From assembly GCA_934401725.1 (NCBI GenBank), contig CAKRSS010000001.1, positions 1 through 64,000 of the forward strand: a DNA stretch of 64,000 bases, in the 5' to 3' direction. The position numbers and the translations under genes are program-made. This DNA comes from an uncultured Eubacteriales bacterium (GTDB lineage Bacteria > Bacillota > Clostridia > Oscillospirales > CAG-272). This document shows, piece after piece, positions 41,711-51,914 of the stretch; the stretch's first letter is position 1; each line of letters begins with the position of its first letter. Under the pieces are notes generated by a model. The model was not told where the DNA came from, ran no database searches, and worked only from the letters and a program-made list of their open reading frames with translations.

Positions 41711-42411
41711 ATTTTTTGCTTGACGGACTGCTGCTTGCGATAGTTATCACCACAATCGTGGTATACTACAACCGCGGCTTTATCAAAGCCGTTCTGGGCT
41801 TTGGAAAAACGCTGCTGTCGTTTATCTGCGCGGCGATTTTCGGCCCCGTGCTCGGCGGGGTGCTGGCGTCCCACTTCTTCGACGGTAAGCTGACCGAAAC
41901 GGTCTACAATACGCTCTATAACCTCTGCGCCGAGGGCGGCGCGCTCGACATTTCGCGTCTTGCGGAAGGTCTGCCCGAGTCGCTGCGCATGCTGGCAACA
42001 CAGTGCGGCGCGGACGTTGATTCCATCATCGCCTCGGGCGCAGGCTCGGCTGACGTTGAGGCTCGCCTCGCGGAGATAGCGCAGGGAATAGCGCTGCCCA
42101 TCTCGGCCGTAATATCAAAGCTGGTCGGCTATGTGCTGGTGTTCATCGCGGCGTATCTCATACTGCTGCTCGTCTCCTTTATACTCGAGGGCGTGGCGGA
42201 GCTGCCGGTCATACGCGTGTTCAATCACCTGCTCGGGCTGCTGCTCGGCTTTGTGTGCGCAATAATTTTTGCTTTCATATTTATATTTGTAGCCCGCGCG
42301 GTGCTGTACTTCGTCATTGCTGCGGGAGACCCCAACCAGGCGGCGGACATCGTCGAGAGTACGGTGCTGTTCAAGTATTTCTGCCGGGTTGGCGGAATAA
42401 AAATGTGGTAA
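41707..42411 (+). CDS. CvpA-family membrane protein
   Basis: 234 residues. The first helix pair IVITTIVVYYNRGFIKAVLGFGKTLLSFICAAIFGPVLGGVL is the CvpA signature, with the conserved YNRGF turn near residues 21-25. A soluble segment of about 60 residues separates it from further helices (VIRVFNHLLGLLLGFVCAIIFAF). The family name comes from colicin V production in E. coli; the biochemical role is unknown. Translationally coupled to the gene before it. Confidence 0.88.
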   Translation: MNFLLDGLLLAIVITTIVVYYNRGFIKAVLGFGKTLLSFICAAIFGPVLGGVLASHFFDGKLTETVYNTLYNLCAEGGALDISRLAEGLPESLRMLATQCGADVDSIIASGAGSADVEARLAEIAQGIALPISAVISKLVGYVLVFIAAYLILLLVSFILEGVAELPVIRVFNHLLGLLLGFVCAIIFAFIFIFVARAVLYFVIAAGDPNQAADIVESTVLFKYFCRVGGIKMW

Positions 42412-42466
42412 GTCGGACGCCGACGTGCCGCAGATATTTTTCAGAAGGATAACGGTAAATTAAAAT

Positions 42467-44773
42467 ATGGTAATGTGTTCAAGATGTAAAAAACGGGTCG
42501 CGGCTGTGTTCGTGACCAAAATGGAGAACGGGGAGAAGGTCTCGGAGGGCCTTTGCCTGCGCTGCGCCAAGGAGCTGGGACTGCCTGTCGACAACATGCT
42601 CGGCGACATAATGGGTAAGCTGGGCGTCACCCCGGATCAGCTCGAGAATATGGAGGACGACGTTATGGACCTGCTCAAGGGCGGCGACGTCCTGCCCTCT
42701 GACATCGACGACAGTGAAGACGGCGGCGCGCCCGCGATAGATTTTCCCAAGCTGTTCCGCGAGAGCGGGCTCATCCCCGACAAGGAGAAGAGCGGCGAGG
42801 AGACCCGTGGCAATCAAAAGGATTCCGCACCCAAAAAGAAAAAACGTAAGTTCCTCGACACCTACTGCCGCAACCTCACCGCGCTTGCCGCGGAGGGCAA
42901 GCTCGATAAAATTGTCGGGCGCGAGCGGGAGCTGGAGCGCGTGATACAGATACTCTGCCGCCGCCAGAAGAACAATCCCTGCCTCATCGGCGAGCCGGGC
43001 GTCGGCAAAACCGCGATTGCGGAGGCGCTGTCGACCCGCATAGCCAACCGCGACGTGCCCTATAAGCTGCGCGGTAAGGAGGTCTATCTCGTCGACCTGA
43101 CGGCGCTGGTCGCAGGCACGCAGTTCCGCGGGCAGTTCGAGTCGCGCGTGCTGGGACTGCTCGGCGAGGTTCGCGACGCGGGGAACATTATACTGTTCAT
43201 AGACGAGGTTCATAACATAGTTGGCGCAGGCGACGCCGAGGGCAGCATGAACGCCGCCAACATGCTCAAGCCCGCGCTCTCGCGCGGCGAGGTGCAGGTC
43301 ATAGGCGCAACCACGCTGACCGAGTACCGCAAGTATATCGAAAAGGATACCGCTCTCGAGCGCCGCTTCCAACCGGTGACGGTCAACGAGCCGTCGGTCG
43401 CCGACACGGTGAACATGCTGAAGGGCATAAAGCACTACTATGAGGACTTCCACATGGTGCACATTCCGGACGATATGCTCGAGCGCACCGTGCGCATGTC
43501 AGAACGCTATATCACCGACCGCTACCTGCCCGATAAGGCCATCGACCTGCTCGACGAGGCAGCGTCGGCACTCTCACTCGGCAGCGCGGCACTCAACGAG
43601 TCCTACGTCCTGCGCGACAGGATGCTCGAGCTCAAGACGCAGCGCGAGTCGCTTGAGAATCAGCAGTCCGAGGCGGGCGAGGCCGACGAGCGCAGATTCG
43701 AGCAGATAGCCAAAATAAAAGAGGAAGAAATCAAGCTTGCCGACTCAATGAAGCAGAACGAGGCGCTGTGCCAGGCGGTTACGCTCGGCGAGGATGACCT
43801 CGCCCGCGTCATCGAGGTCTGGACGGGCATCCCCGCCGCTTCGATAACAGAGAATGAGTACGAGCGCATAGATAAGCTGGCCGCGCGTCTGAAAACGCAC
43901 ATAATCGGCCAGGACGAGGCCGTCGACACGGTAGCACGCGCGATAAAACGTAACCGTGCGGGCGTGTCGTATAAGCGCAAGCCGGAGTCGTTTATATTCG
44001 CGGGCCCGACGGGCGTCGGTAAGACGGAGCTTGTCAAAACGCTCGCTGCAGACCTTTTCGACTCGCCCGAGACGCTCATCAGGCTCGACATGTCGGAGTT
44101 TATGGAAAAACACTCGGTCTCGCGCATTATCGGGTCGCCTCCCGGCTACGTCGGCTACGACGAGGCGGGTCAGCTGACCGAAAAGATACGCCGCCGTCCC
44201 TACTCGGTCATACTGTTTGACGAGATAGAGAAGGCGCATCCCGACGTGCTCAACATTCTGCTTCAGATACTCGACGACGGGCGCATCACCGACGCGCACG
44301 GCAAGACCGTCAACTTCGAGAACACCGTCCTCGTTATGACGACGAACGCGGGCTCCGACAGCGGCTCGGCGGCCGTCGGCTTCTCCGACGACGCCGCGGC
44401 GGCGGGCAAGTCCAAGACGGAGAAGGCGCTCTCCACCTTCCTGCGCCCCGAGTTCATCAACCGCGTCGACGAGATAATCACCTTCAGTCAGCTAACGGAG
44501 GCCGATTTCGAAAAGATCGCCGTCATTATGCTCGATCAGCTTGCCGAGGCGCTTCGCGAGAAGGGAATAACGCTCACCTACAAGCCCGAGGCGGTGTCAG
44601 TCATCGCGCACGAGTCCTACTCGGCAAAATACGGCGCGCGCAACATGCGCCGCTATATCCAGACGCACGTTGAGGATAAGCTCGCCGAGCTTATAATCGC
44701 GGATTACAGCCACAGCTGCACGCAGGCGCTCGTCTCGGCAAAGGACGGGCAGATCAGCGTCGCATGTATGTGA
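42467..44773 (+). CDS. clpE: Clp ATPase of the ClpE/ClpC type with N-terminal zinc finger
   Basis: 768 residues. The N-terminus has a four-Cys zinc finger (Cys4, Cys7, Cys30, Cys33) and lacks the double Clp_N repeat, as in ClpE. An acidic linker and the basic stretch PKKKKRK precede D1: Walker A GEPGVGKT near residue 175 and [17 protein letters not shown]/middle-domain coiled coil (about 390-440) follows, then D2: GPTGVGKT near 513, [24 protein letters not shown] and [11 protein letters not shown]. The tripeptide VGF in SAAVGFSDD is in the position of the ClpP-docking loop, so it probably unfolds proteins for ClpP. A GTA-spaced second ATG at 42473 is an alternative start. Confidence 0.9.
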   Translation: MVMCSRCKKRVAAVFVTKMENGEKVSEGLCLRCAKELGLPVDNMLGDIMGKLGVTPDQLENMEDDVMDLLKGGDVLPSDIDDSEDGGAPAIDFPKLFRESGLIPDKEKSGEETRGNQKDSAPKKKKRKFLDTYCRNLTALAAEGKLDKIVGRERELERVIQILCRRQKNNPCLIGEPGVGKTAIAEALSTRIANRDVPYKLRGKEVYLVDLTALVAGTQFRGQFESRVLGLLGEVRDAGNIILFIDEVHNIVGAGDAEGSMNAANMLKPALSRGEVQVIGATTLTEYRKYIEKDTALERRFQPVTVNEPSVADTVNMLKGIKHYYEDFHMVHIPDDMLERTVRMSERYITDRYLPDKAIDLLDEAASALSLGSAALNESYVLRDRMLELKTQRESLENQQSEAGEADERRFEQIAKIKEEEIKLADSMKQNEALCQAVTLGEDDLARVIEVWTGIPAASITENEYERIDKLAARLKTHIIGQDEAVDTVARAIKRNRAGVSYKRKPESFIFAGPTGVGKTELVKTLAADLFDSPETLIRLDMSEFMEKHSVSRIIGSPPGYVGYDEAGQLTEKIRRRPYSVILFDEIEKAHPDVLNILLQILDDGRITDAHGKTVNFENTVLVMTTNAGSDSGSAAVGFSDDAAAAGKSKTEKALSTFLRPEFINRVDEIITFSQLTEADFEKIAVIMLDQLAEALREKGITLTYKPEAVSVIAHESYSAKYGARNMRRYIQTHVEDKLAELIIADYSHSCTQALVSAKDGQISVACM

Positions 44774-44827
44774 CGCGCCGCGAGCAGACGTCAATTGTAA
44801 ATTTTTTGTGAACAATTTATTTTGCTG

Positions 44828-44856
44828 TTGCGCGGGAGCGCAGACAGTGGTATAAT
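44828..44856 (+). promoter_or_regulatory. rpsB-tsf promoter
   Basis: TATAAT at 44851-44856 with a partial -35, TTGCGC, at 44828-44833 (17 bp). The -35 is weak; the -10 is perfect. Confidence 0.6.
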
Positions 44857-44861
44857 TGACG

Positions 44862-44902
44862 ACGTGTGGTGTTAACTTCATTGATGATGTTAGCGCACAC
44901 GT
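44862..44902 (+). promoter_or_regulatory. Structured rpsB leader
   Basis: ACGTGTG (44862-44868) pairs with CACACGT (44896-44902), with inner TGTTAAC/GTTAGCG pairing around a 12-base loop, at the very start of the transcript. The leader to the rpsB ATG is about 140 bases. S2 leaders commonly bind S2 for feedback; this is a candidate only. Confidence 0.5.
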
Positions 44903-45000
44903 AAATACACACACATGGGTCTTAGCGTTGTCGGTGCCGTGCAAGCGGTCAAGCCGCCCTATCCTATGTGGTGGAAAAAACCGAAGGAGGACATTTCAAA

Positions 45001-45744
45001 ATGTCAGTTATCTCTATCAAGCAGCTGCTTGAAGCCGGTGTTCATTTCGGACACCACACCAGAAGATGGAACCCCAAGATGGCAGAGTACATCTTCACCG
45101 AAAGAAACGGTATCTACATCATCGACCTGCAGAAGACCGTTAAGAAGTTTGAGGAAGCCTACATGTTCGTCAGAGAACTCTCTGCAAACGGCGGCACTCT
45201 GCTGTTCGTCGGTACCAAGAAGCAGGCTGCTGACGCCATCAAGGAAGAGGCTACCCGCTGCGGTATGTACTACGTCAACGTAAGATGGCCGGGCGGAATG
45301 CTCACCAACTTCAAGACCATCCGCCGCTCCATCAGCCGTCTCGACAACCTCATTGCAATGCAGTCTGACGGTACTTTCGATCAGCTTCCCAAGAAGGAAG
45401 TCACCGCAAAGCAGAAGCAGATCTTCAACCTTGAGAAGAACTACAGCGGTATCAAGAACATGGAGAAGCTGCCTGATGCCGTGTTTATCGTTGACCCCAA
45501 GAAGGAGAGAAACGCCGTTCTTGAGGCTAAGAAGCTGGGTATCCCGGTTATCGCTATCGTTGATACCAACTGCGATCCTGACGATGCCGATTACATCATC
45601 CCCGGTAACGATGACGCTATCCGCGCTATCCGCCTGATCTCCGCTACTCTTGCTGACGCCGTCATCGAGGGCAAGCAGGGCGAGCAGGTCGCTCCCGAGG
45701 CTCCTGCCGCTGAGGCCGAGGCTCCCGCCGCAGACGCTGAGTAA
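45001..45744 (+). CDS. rpsB: 30S ribosomal protein uS2
   Basis: 247 residues from the ATG at 45001 with AAGGAGG at 44984-44990. [43 protein letters not shown] and [20 protein letters not shown] are diagnostic. The tail is an Ala/Glu/Pro-rich extension. Codons such as GCT, GTT, CTT and AGA mark it as highly expressed. Followed by tsf after 31 bases. Confidence 0.98.
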   Translation: MSVISIKQLLEAGVHFGHHTRRWNPKMAEYIFTERNGIYIIDLQKTVKKFEEAYMFVRELSANGGTLLFVGTKKQAADAIKEEATRCGMYYVNVRWPGGMLTNFKTIRRSISRLDNLIAMQSDGTFDQLPKKEVTAKQKQIFNLEKNYSGIKNMEKLPDAVFIVDPKKERNAVLEAKKLGIPVIAIVDTNCDPDDADYIIPGNDDAIRAIRLISATLADAVIEGKQGEQVAPEAPAAEAEAPAADAE

Positions 45745-45775
45745 TTGACAAATATATCGAAAGGAATTTAATACA

Positions 45776-46708
45776 ATGGCTAATATAACCGCAAAGGACG
45801 TTTCCGAGCTCCGCGCCAAGACCGGTCTTGGCATGATGGACTGCAAGAAGGCTCTTGTTGAGGCCGAGGGCGACGTCGAGAAGGCTGTCAAGATTCTTCG
45901 CGAGAAGGGCCTTGCTACCGCCGCTAAGAAGGAAAGCAGAATTGCCGCCGAGGGTGTCGTCGACATCATGACCGAGGGCAATGTTACCGCTATGATCGAG
46001 GTCAACTCCGAGACCGACTTCGTCGCTAAGAACGCAAACTTCAAGGAGTTCGTCCGCGGACTTCTTTCCACCATCATCGCCGGCAAGCCCGCCGATATGG
46101 ACGCTTTCATGAAGATGCCATACAACGGCACCGGCATGACCGTCGAGGCTGCTCTTGTCGACAAGATCGCCGTTATCGGTGAGAAGATTTCCATCCGCCG
46201 CTTTGTTATCGTTGAGGGCGTGGTTTCCACCTATATCCACGGCATGGGTACCACCGGTGTTATCGTCAAGTTCGACGTTGACGACGCTGTCGCAGCTAAC
46301 CCCGAGTTTGCTGCTGCTGCTAAGAACATCGCACTTCAGATCGCCGCAGGCTCTCCTCCCGCTTACGTGACCAAGGAGGACGTTCCCGCTTCCGTTATCG
46401 AGGAAGAGAAGGCTATCATCAAGACTCAGATGGCCAACGACCCCAAGATGGCAGGCAAGCCCGAGAAGGTTCTCGACGGCATCGTCATGGGCAAGCTGGG
46501 CAACTTCTACAAGTCCAACTGCCTCGTTGAGCAACCCTACGTCAAGGACGACAAGCTGACCGTCGGCCAGTACCTCAAGGCTTCCGCTAAGGAGCTGGGC
46601 GGCAAGTTCGACGTTGTCGACTTCAAGATCTTTGAGAAGGGCGAGGGCATCCAGAAGCGCGAGGACAACTTTGCTGAAGAGATTGCAAAGCTCACCGGCA
46701 AGCAGTAA
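45776..46708 (+). CDS. tsf: Elongation factor Ts
   Basis: 310 residues. Nucleotide exchange factor for EF-Tu. The N-terminal VSELRAKTGLGMMDCKKALVEAEGDVEKAVKILREKG with the following VNSETDFVAKNANF (EF-Tu contact) and the C-terminal coiled region are standard. Same biased codon use as rpsB. Its terminator follows; pyrH and frr, usual next genes, are absent. Confidence 0.97.
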   Translation: MANITAKDVSELRAKTGLGMMDCKKALVEAEGDVEKAVKILREKGLATAAKKESRIAAEGVVDIMTEGNVTAMIEVNSETDFVAKNANFKEFVRGLLSTIIAGKPADMDAFMKMPYNGTGMTVEAALVDKIAVIGEKISIRRFVIVEGVVSTYIHGMGTTGVIVKFDVDDAVAANPEFAAAAKNIALQIAAGSPPAYVTKEDVPASVIEEEKAIIKTQMANDPKMAGKPEKVLDGIVMGKLGNFYKSNCLVEQPYVKDDKLTVGQYLKASAKELGGKFDVVDFKIFEKGEGIQKREDNFAEEIAKLTGKQ

Positions 46709-46730
46709 TCGGATTTTATTGTCTGAATAT

Positions 46731-46764
46731 AACCCCGGCAGGACATGCGTCCGGCCGGGGTTTT
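46731..46764 (+). terminator. rpsB-tsf terminator
   Basis: AACCCCGGC (46731-46739) pairs with GCCGGGGTT (46754-46762), inner GGAC/GTCC, then TTTT. Confidence 0.88.
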
Positions 46765-46770
46765 GAAATA

Positions 46771-46820
46771 CACTGAAAAACGCTGAAAAGCATCGGAAAA
46801 TACCGAAAAACACCGAAAAA
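46771..46820 (+). repeat. Five 10 bp repeats with phased A-tracts
   Basis: Consecutive decamers CACTGAAAAA, CGCTGAAAAG, CATCGGAAAA, TACCGAAAAA, CACCGAAAAA, each ending in a run of four or five A. A 10 bp period puts the A-tracts on one face of the helix, which bends DNA. The RBS GGAGG of the RsuA gene follows at once (46822-46826). No -35/-10 pair is visible here. Confidence 0.8.
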
Positions 46821-46830
46821 CGGAGGAAAT

Positions 46831-47538
46831 ATGAGGATAGATAAGCTGTTGTCCGCCTGCGGCGCTGCCAGCCGGAGCGAGGCGGGACGTGCCGCGAGAG
46901 CCGGACGAATTACCGTGAACGGCGTCGCGGTGCGCGACGCTTCGACGAACGTCGACCCCATGCGCGACACAGTCTGCCTTGACGGCGTGCGGATGGAGTA
47001 TTGCGAGTTTGTCTACGTCATGCTCAACAAGCCCGAGGGCTACGTCAGCGCGACGGAGGACGGCCGCGACCCGACCGTGCTCGAGCTTTTGCCCGAGCTC
47101 AGCCACCGCACGGGGCTGTTCCCCTGCGGCAGGCTTGACAAGAACACCGTCGGGCTGATGCTCATTACCGACGACGGCGCGCTCGGTCATCGCCTGCTCT
47201 CGCCGCGTCGGCACGTTGAGAAGACCTACCGCTTCGCCTGCCGCGCCGAGGTCAGCGACGAGGATCGGGCGGCGCTCGAGAACGGCCTGCGCCTGGCCGA
47301 CGGCTACGTCACAAAGCCGGCCACGCTCACGCTCGATCCCGGTCGCATGAGCGGCACAATTACGCTGCACGAGGGCAAATATCACCAGATAAAGCGCATG
47401 TTCGGAGCGGTCAATGACAACCGCATCGTCGCGCTCGAGCGCGTTAGCTTTGGCCCGCTCACGCTTGACCCCGCGCTCGGCCGCGGCGATTGGCGCTATC
47501 TGACCGAGGACGAAATCTCGCGGCTGCGAAGCTCGTGA
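46831..47538 (+). CDS. rsuA: RsuA/RluB-family pseudouridine synthase
   Basis: 235 residues, ATG at 46831 nine bases after GGAGG. N-terminal S4 RNA-binding domain (MRIDKLLSACGAASRSEA, residues 1-60) and a catalytic domain with Asp in GRLDKNTVGLMLITDDG near residues 99-115, KTYRF and HEGKYHQIKRMF. It modifies an uridine in rRNA; the small size and motif favour RsuA (16S) over RluB, not certain. Downstream hairpin at 47609-47635. Confidence 0.93.
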   Translation: MRIDKLLSACGAASRSEAGRAARAGRITVNGVAVRDASTNVDPMRDTVCLDGVRMEYCEFVYVMLNKPEGYVSATEDGRDPTVLELLPELSHRTGLFPCGRLDKNTVGLMLITDDGALGHRLLSPRRHVEKTYRFACRAEVSDEDRAALENGLRLADGYVTKPATLTLDPGRMSGTITLHEGKYHQIKRMFGAVNDNRIVALERVSFGPLTLDPALGRGDWRYLTEDEISRLRSS

Positions 47539-47608
47539 GTCACCAAATTTCGAGACGAGGCAGGGAACATCGTCCGGGAGTGCCCGCGCCCTGCTCTCCG
47601 CACCCCGC

Positions 47609-47635
47609 GCCCCGCGTCGCAGCGGGGCAATTTTT
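47609..47635 (+). terminator. rsuA terminator
   Basis: GCCCCGC (47609-47615) and GCGGGGC (47622-47628), then AA and five T. About 70 bases after the stop. Confidence 0.75.
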
Positions 47636-47681
47636 GTCGCCCGAATGCGGTCGGAATGCGCGTAAGAGAGCAAACTTGTCC

Positions 47682-47710
47682 TTTACATGACAAAAGAAAT
47701 GTGGTATAAT
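47682..47710 (+). promoter_or_regulatory. uvrB promoter
   Basis: TTTACA (47682-47687), 17 bp, TATAAT (47705-47710) with an extended -10 TGG. ATTACAT (47709-47715) and ATGTAAT (47728-47734) form an inverted repeat over the start region. No LexA-type GAAC/GTTC box is seen. Confidence 0.8.
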
Positions 47711-47755
47711 TACATGGTACAATTATAATGTAATGTTTTTCGCAGGAGGCTGCAT

Positions 47756-49744
47756 TTGTTACCGGGTAAATTTGTTCTGAAAAGTGAATATTCGCCCACC
47801 GGCGATCAGCCGGAGGCCATCGAAAAGCTGATTGAGGGCGTTCGCATGGGCGACCATATGCAGACGCTGCTCGGCGTCACCGGCTCGGGCAAGACGTTCA
47901 CTATGGCCAACGTCATTGCCGCCGTCAACCGCCCGACACTGGTGCTGGCGCACAACAAGACGCTGGCGGCGCAGCTTTGCTCGGAGTTCCGCGAGTTCTT
48001 TCCGGACAACGCCGTCGAGTATTTTGTCTCGTATTACGACTACTATCAGCCCGAGGCCTACATCCCCGGCAAGGACATGTACATCGAAAAGGACGCGCTG
48101 ATAAACGACGAAATCGACCGTCTGCGCCACAGCGCCACCTCAGCGCTGTTCGAGCGGCGGGACGTCATAATCGTCGCGAGCGTGTCCTGCATATATTCGC
48201 TCGGTGACCCGAATGAGTATAAAAGCCTGGTGCTGGCGCTGCGTCCCGGCATGAAGATGAGCCGCGAGTGGCTAATCTCGAAGCTCGTATCCATCAGCTA
48301 CGACCGCAACGACGTCAATTTCGTCCGTGACAAGTTCCGCGTGCGGGGCGACACAGTCGAGATATTCCCGGCGTCGAACGGCGATAAGGCGCTGCGCGTC
48401 GAGTTCTTCGGTGACGAGATCGAGCGCGTGTCCGAGATCAACGTCGTGACGGGCGAGATGGTGCGCCAGCTGAGCTACGCCGCCGTCTACCCCGCGACGC
48501 ACTACGCCGTGTCGGACGAAAAGCGCGAGGCCGCGCTGTCCGAAATTGAGGCGGAAATGCGCGAACGGGTGGCTTATTTCCAGTCGGAAAACAAGCTGCT
48601 CGAGGCTCAGCGGATAGAGGAGCGCGTCAAATACGACCTCGAAATGCTGCGCGAGATTGGCTTCTGCTCGGGCGTTGAGAACTATTCGCGCGTGCTGTCC
48701 GGTCGCGAGCCGGGCTCGACGCCCTACACGCTGCTCGATTACTTCCCGGACGATTTTCTTATGTTCGTCGACGAGTCGCACGTGACGCTGCCGCAGGTTC
48801 GCGGCATGAGCGGCGGCGACACGGCGCGCAAAAAGAATCTGATAGACTTCGGCTTCCGTCTGCCGTCGGCCTACGACAACCGCCCGCTTTACTTCGACGA
48901 GTTCGAGTCCAAGATAAATCAGGCGATATTCGTCAGCGCGACACCGGGCGATTACGAAAAACAGCACTCCGAGCAGGTCGTCGAGCAGATTATCCGCCCG
49001 ACAGGACTGCTTGATCCCGAGGTTGAGGTCCGTCCCGTCGAGGGGCAGGTCGACGACCTCATGGGCGAGATACGAAAGCGCACCGCGCTCGGCGAGCGCG
49101 TGCTCGTCACGACGCTGACCAAGAAAATGGCAGAGGATCTGACGGATTATTTCGAGTCCAACGGCATCCGCGTGCGGTATATCCACTTCAACGTCGACAC
49201 CATCGAGCGCATGGAGATAATCCGAGACTTGCGGCTGGGCGTGTTTGACGTGCTGGTCGGCATCAACCTTCTGCGCGAGGGACTTGACATTCCCGAGGTG
49301 TCGCTCGTCGCCATACTCGACGCCGACAAGGAGGGCTTTCTGCGCGCTGAGACGTCGCTTATCCAGACGATAGGCCGCGCGGCGCGAAACGCGCACGGCA
49401 AGGTCATAATGTACGCCGACCATATGACGGGCTCCATGGAGCGCGCCATATTTGAGACCCGCCGCCGCCGCGGCATACAGTCAAAGTACAACGAGGAGCA
49501 CGGCATAGTGCCGCAGACCATAATCAAGGGCGTGCGCGATATAATCGACATCGGCGCGTCGCCCGACGGCGGAAAGAAGCACGACGGACACTCAAAGAAG
49601 CAGGACAAGCAGATGAGCGCACGCGACCGCGAGGCGCTTATCGAGCGGCTGACCCGCGAGATGAAGGAGGCCTCACGGCGTCTTGAATTCGAGCAGGCGG
49701 CCTATATCCGCGACAGAATCAAGGAACTGAAACAAAATAAATAA
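47756..49744 (+). CDS. uvrB: Excinuclease ABC subunit B
   Basis: 662 residues from a TTG at 47756 with AGGAGG at 47744-47749. DNA damage verification helicase of nucleotide excision repair. Walker [14 protein letters not shown] near residue 38, beta-hairpin [21 protein letters not shown] (damage wedge), [14 protein letters not shown], helicase motifs [27 protein letters not shown] and TIGRAARN, and a C-terminal UVR motif [17 protein letters not shown] that binds UvrC. uvrA and uvrC are not adjacent. Has its own promoter. Confidence 0.97.
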   Translation: MLPGKFVLKSEYSPTGDQPEAIEKLIEGVRMGDHMQTLLGVTGSGKTFTMANVIAAVNRPTLVLAHNKTLAAQLCSEFREFFPDNAVEYFVSYYDYYQPEAYIPGKDMYIEKDALINDEIDRLRHSATSALFERRDVIIVASVSCIYSLGDPNEYKSLVLALRPGMKMSREWLISKLVSISYDRNDVNFVRDKFRVRGDTVEIFPASNGDKALRVEFFGDEIERVSEINVVTGEMVRQLSYAAVYPATHYAVSDEKREAALSEIEAEMRERVAYFQSENKLLEAQRIEERVKYDLEMLREIGFCSGVENYSRVLSGREPGSTPYTLLDYFPDDFLMFVDESHVTLPQVRGMSGGDTARKKNLIDFGFRLPSAYDNRPLYFDEFESKINQAIFVSATPGDYEKQHSEQVVEQIIRPTGLLDPEVEVRPVEGQVDDLMGEIRKRTALGERVLVTTLTKKMAEDLTDYFESNGIRVRYIHFNVDTIERMEIIRDLRLGVFDVLVGINLLREGLDIPEVSLVAILDADKEGFLRAETSLIQTIGRAARNAHGKVIMYADHMTGSMERAIFETRRRRGIQSKYNEEHGIVPQTIIKGVRDIIDIGASPDGGKKHDGHSKKQDKQMSARDREALIERLTREMKEASRRLEFEQAAYIRDRIKELKQNK

Positions 49745-49757
49745 CGAGGGATACAAC

Positions 49758-51914
49758 ATGGACATTATTGCTGCATTGGCACAGGAATTCAAGCTCGACC
49801 GCGGGCAGGTCGAGCGCACGGTCGGGCTCATTGACGAGGGCAACACCATTCCGTTTATTGCCCGTTACCGCAAGGAGGTCACAGGCTCGCTTGACGACAC
49901 CGTTCTGCGCGACCTTGACGACCGCCTGACCTACCTGCGCAACATCGAGAAGCGCAAGGAGGAGGTCAAGGGGCTTATCGACGCGCAGGGCAAGCTGACC
50001 GACGAGCTTATCGCCGCCATCGACGCGGCCAAGACCATAACCGAGGTGGACGACATTTACCGTCCCTACCGTCCCAAGCGTAAGACGCGCGCTTCCGTCG
50101 CGCGCGAGCGCGGACTGGAGCCGCTGGCCGAGCTCATCATGGCGCAGCAGCCGTCCTACGACCCGCCGCTGACGACTGTCGCGGAGGGCTACGTCGACGA
50201 GGAGAAGGGAGTCGCAAGTGCCGACGCGGCGCTCGCCGGCGCTATGGACATCATAGCCGAGGACGTCTCGGACAACGCCGACTTCCGCAAGACCATCCGT
50301 TCGCTCACGTGGGACGACGGCGTGCTCTGCTCGACAGGCAGCGGCGACTCGGTCTACACGCAGTATTACGAGTACGCCGAGAAGCTCAAGAAGATTCCCG
50401 GCCACCGCATCCTCGCTATCAACCGCGGCGAGAAGGAGGAGTTCCTCAAGGTGACGCTGACCGCGCCGCGCGAGCTGATACTCAAATATCTCGGTCACAA
50501 GCTGGTGAGCGAGCCGTCCTCGCCCGCCGTGACCTACATCCGCGCCGCCATTGAGGACGGCTACGACCGCCTCATTGCGCCGAGTGTCGAGCGCGAGATA
50601 CGCAACGACATGTTCGACAGCGCGAGCGAGGGTGCTATCAAGCTGTTCTCGGTCAATCTTCACAACCTGCTCATGCAGTCGCCGCTCAAGGGCAAGACGG
50701 TGCTCGGCTTCGACCCCGGCTACCGTACCGGCTGCAAGCTGGCCGTTGTCGACAAGACGGGCAAGGTGCTTGACACGGCTGTCATTTACCCCACCAAACC
50801 ACAAGAGCGCATCGAGGAGAGCGGCCGCGTTGTGACGCGCCTCATCCGCAAGTACGGCGTGAATGTCATTGCCATCGGCAACGGCACGGCCTCCAAGGAG
50901 AGCGAGATTTTCATCGCGAACCTGCTCAAGTCCATCCCCGAGGACGTCAAATACGTCATGGTCAGCGAGGCGGGGGCGTCGGTCTACTCGGCGTCCAAGC
51001 TCGGTGCGGACGAGTTCCCGGATTTCGACGTGACTCAGCGCTCGGCTGTTTCCATCGCGCGCCGCCTTCAGGACCCGCTCGCGGAGCTGGTCAAGATCGA
51101 CCCCAAGTCGATAGGCGTGGGGCAGTATCAGCACGACATGAAGCCGGCGCGGCTTGACGACGCGCTGACCGGCGTAGTTGAGGACTGCGTCAACGCGGTC
51201 GGAATCGACCTGAACACTGCGTCGCACTCGCTGCTGGCCTACATTTCCGGTATAAACGCGACCTGCGCCAAGAACATAGTCAAGTATCGCGAGGAGAACG
51301 GCGAGTTCACCAGTCGCGCGCAGATACTCAAGGTGCCCAAGATCGGCGCGAAGGCGTTCGAGCAGTGCGCGGGCTTTCTCCGCGTGCCCGGCAGCTCCGA
51401 AATACTCGACAACACCGGCGTTCACCCCGAGTCCTACGCGGCGGCGCGCGGACTGCTCGAGATGTTCGGTTACAGCGAGCAGGATGTCAAAGACGGCAAG
51501 CTGACGCTGCTTTCCGAGAAGGTGAAAATCAAGGGTACGGCCAAGGTTGCGGAGAAGCTCGGCGTCGGCGAGCCGACGCTTGTGGACATTATCGGCGAGC
51601 TCGAGAAGCCCGGCCGCGACGTGCGTGACAGTCTGCCGCCTCCCGAGTTGCGCGACGACATTCTCGACATGAGCGACCTCAAGGAGGGCATGATTCTCAA
51701 GGGAACCGTCCGCAACGTTATCGATTTCGGTGCGTTCGTCGACATCGGCGTGCATCAGGACGGACTCGTACACGTCTCGCAGCTGTCCGAGCGCTTCGTG
51801 AAGCACCCCTCCGAGGTCGTTTCGGTCGGCGACGTAGTGAACGTCAAAGTCCTCGGAGTCGACATGCATAAAAAGAAAATCTCCCTGTCAATGAAGGGCG
51901 TAAAGCAGAACTGA
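49758..51914 (+). CDS. tex: Tex-family RNA-binding transcription accessory protein
   Basis: 718 residues. Tex N-terminal helices (LDRGQVERTVGLIDEGNTIPFIARYRKEVTG), a YqgF/RNase H-like domain (near residues 315-440, LGFDPGYRTGCKLAVVDKTG), helix-hairpin-helix parts (NTASHSLLAYISGI, FTSRAQILKVPKIGAKAFEQCAGFLR), and a C-terminal S1 domain (GMILKGTVRNVIDFGAFVDIGVHQDGLVHVSQ). Binds RNA and affects transcription. 13 bases after uvrB, with GAGGG as RBS. It is followed by composite repeat copy B, in the opposite orientation to copies A and C. Confidence 0.96.
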   Translation: MDIIAALAQEFKLDRGQVERTVGLIDEGNTIPFIARYRKEVTGSLDDTVLRDLDDRLTYLRNIEKRKEEVKGLIDAQGKLTDELIAAIDAAKTITEVDDIYRPYRPKRKTRASVARERGLEPLAELIMAQQPSYDPPLTTVAEGYVDEEKGVASADAALAGAMDIIAEDVSDNADFRKTIRSLTWDDGVLCSTGSGDSVYTQYYEYAEKLKKIPGHRILAINRGEKEEFLKVTLTAPRELILKYLGHKLVSEPSSPAVTYIRAAIEDGYDRLIAPSVEREIRNDMFDSASEGAIKLFSVNLHNLLMQSPLKGKTVLGFDPGYRTGCKLAVVDKTGKVLDTAVIYPTKPQERIEESGRVVTRLIRKYGVNVIAIGNGTASKESEIFIANLLKSIPEDVKYVMVSEAGASVYSASKLGADEFPDFDVTQRSAVSIARRLQDPLAELVKIDPKSIGVGQYQHDMKPARLDDALTGVVEDCVNAVGIDLNTASHSLLAYISGINATCAKNIVKYREENGEFTSRAQILKVPKIGAKAFEQCAGFLRVPGSSEILDNTGVHPESYAAARGLLEMFGYSEQDVKDGKLTLLSEKVKIKGTAKVAEKLGVGEPTLVDIIGELEKPGRDVRDSLPPPELRDDILDMSDLKEGMILKGTVRNVIDFGAFVDIGVHQDGLVHVSQLSERFVKHPSEVVSVGDVVNVKVLGVDMHKKKISLSMKGVKQN

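Noticed and set aside
47640..47755. LexA operator at uvrB
   Set aside because: No GAAC-N4-GTTC-type box was found; only an ATTACAT/ATGTAAT inverted repeat is present.
49719..51869. A 716-codon open frame antisense to tex
   Set aside because: It is the mirror of tex, whose full family architecture is clear. The antisense protein has no recognisable domain and arises from the GC-rich third positions.
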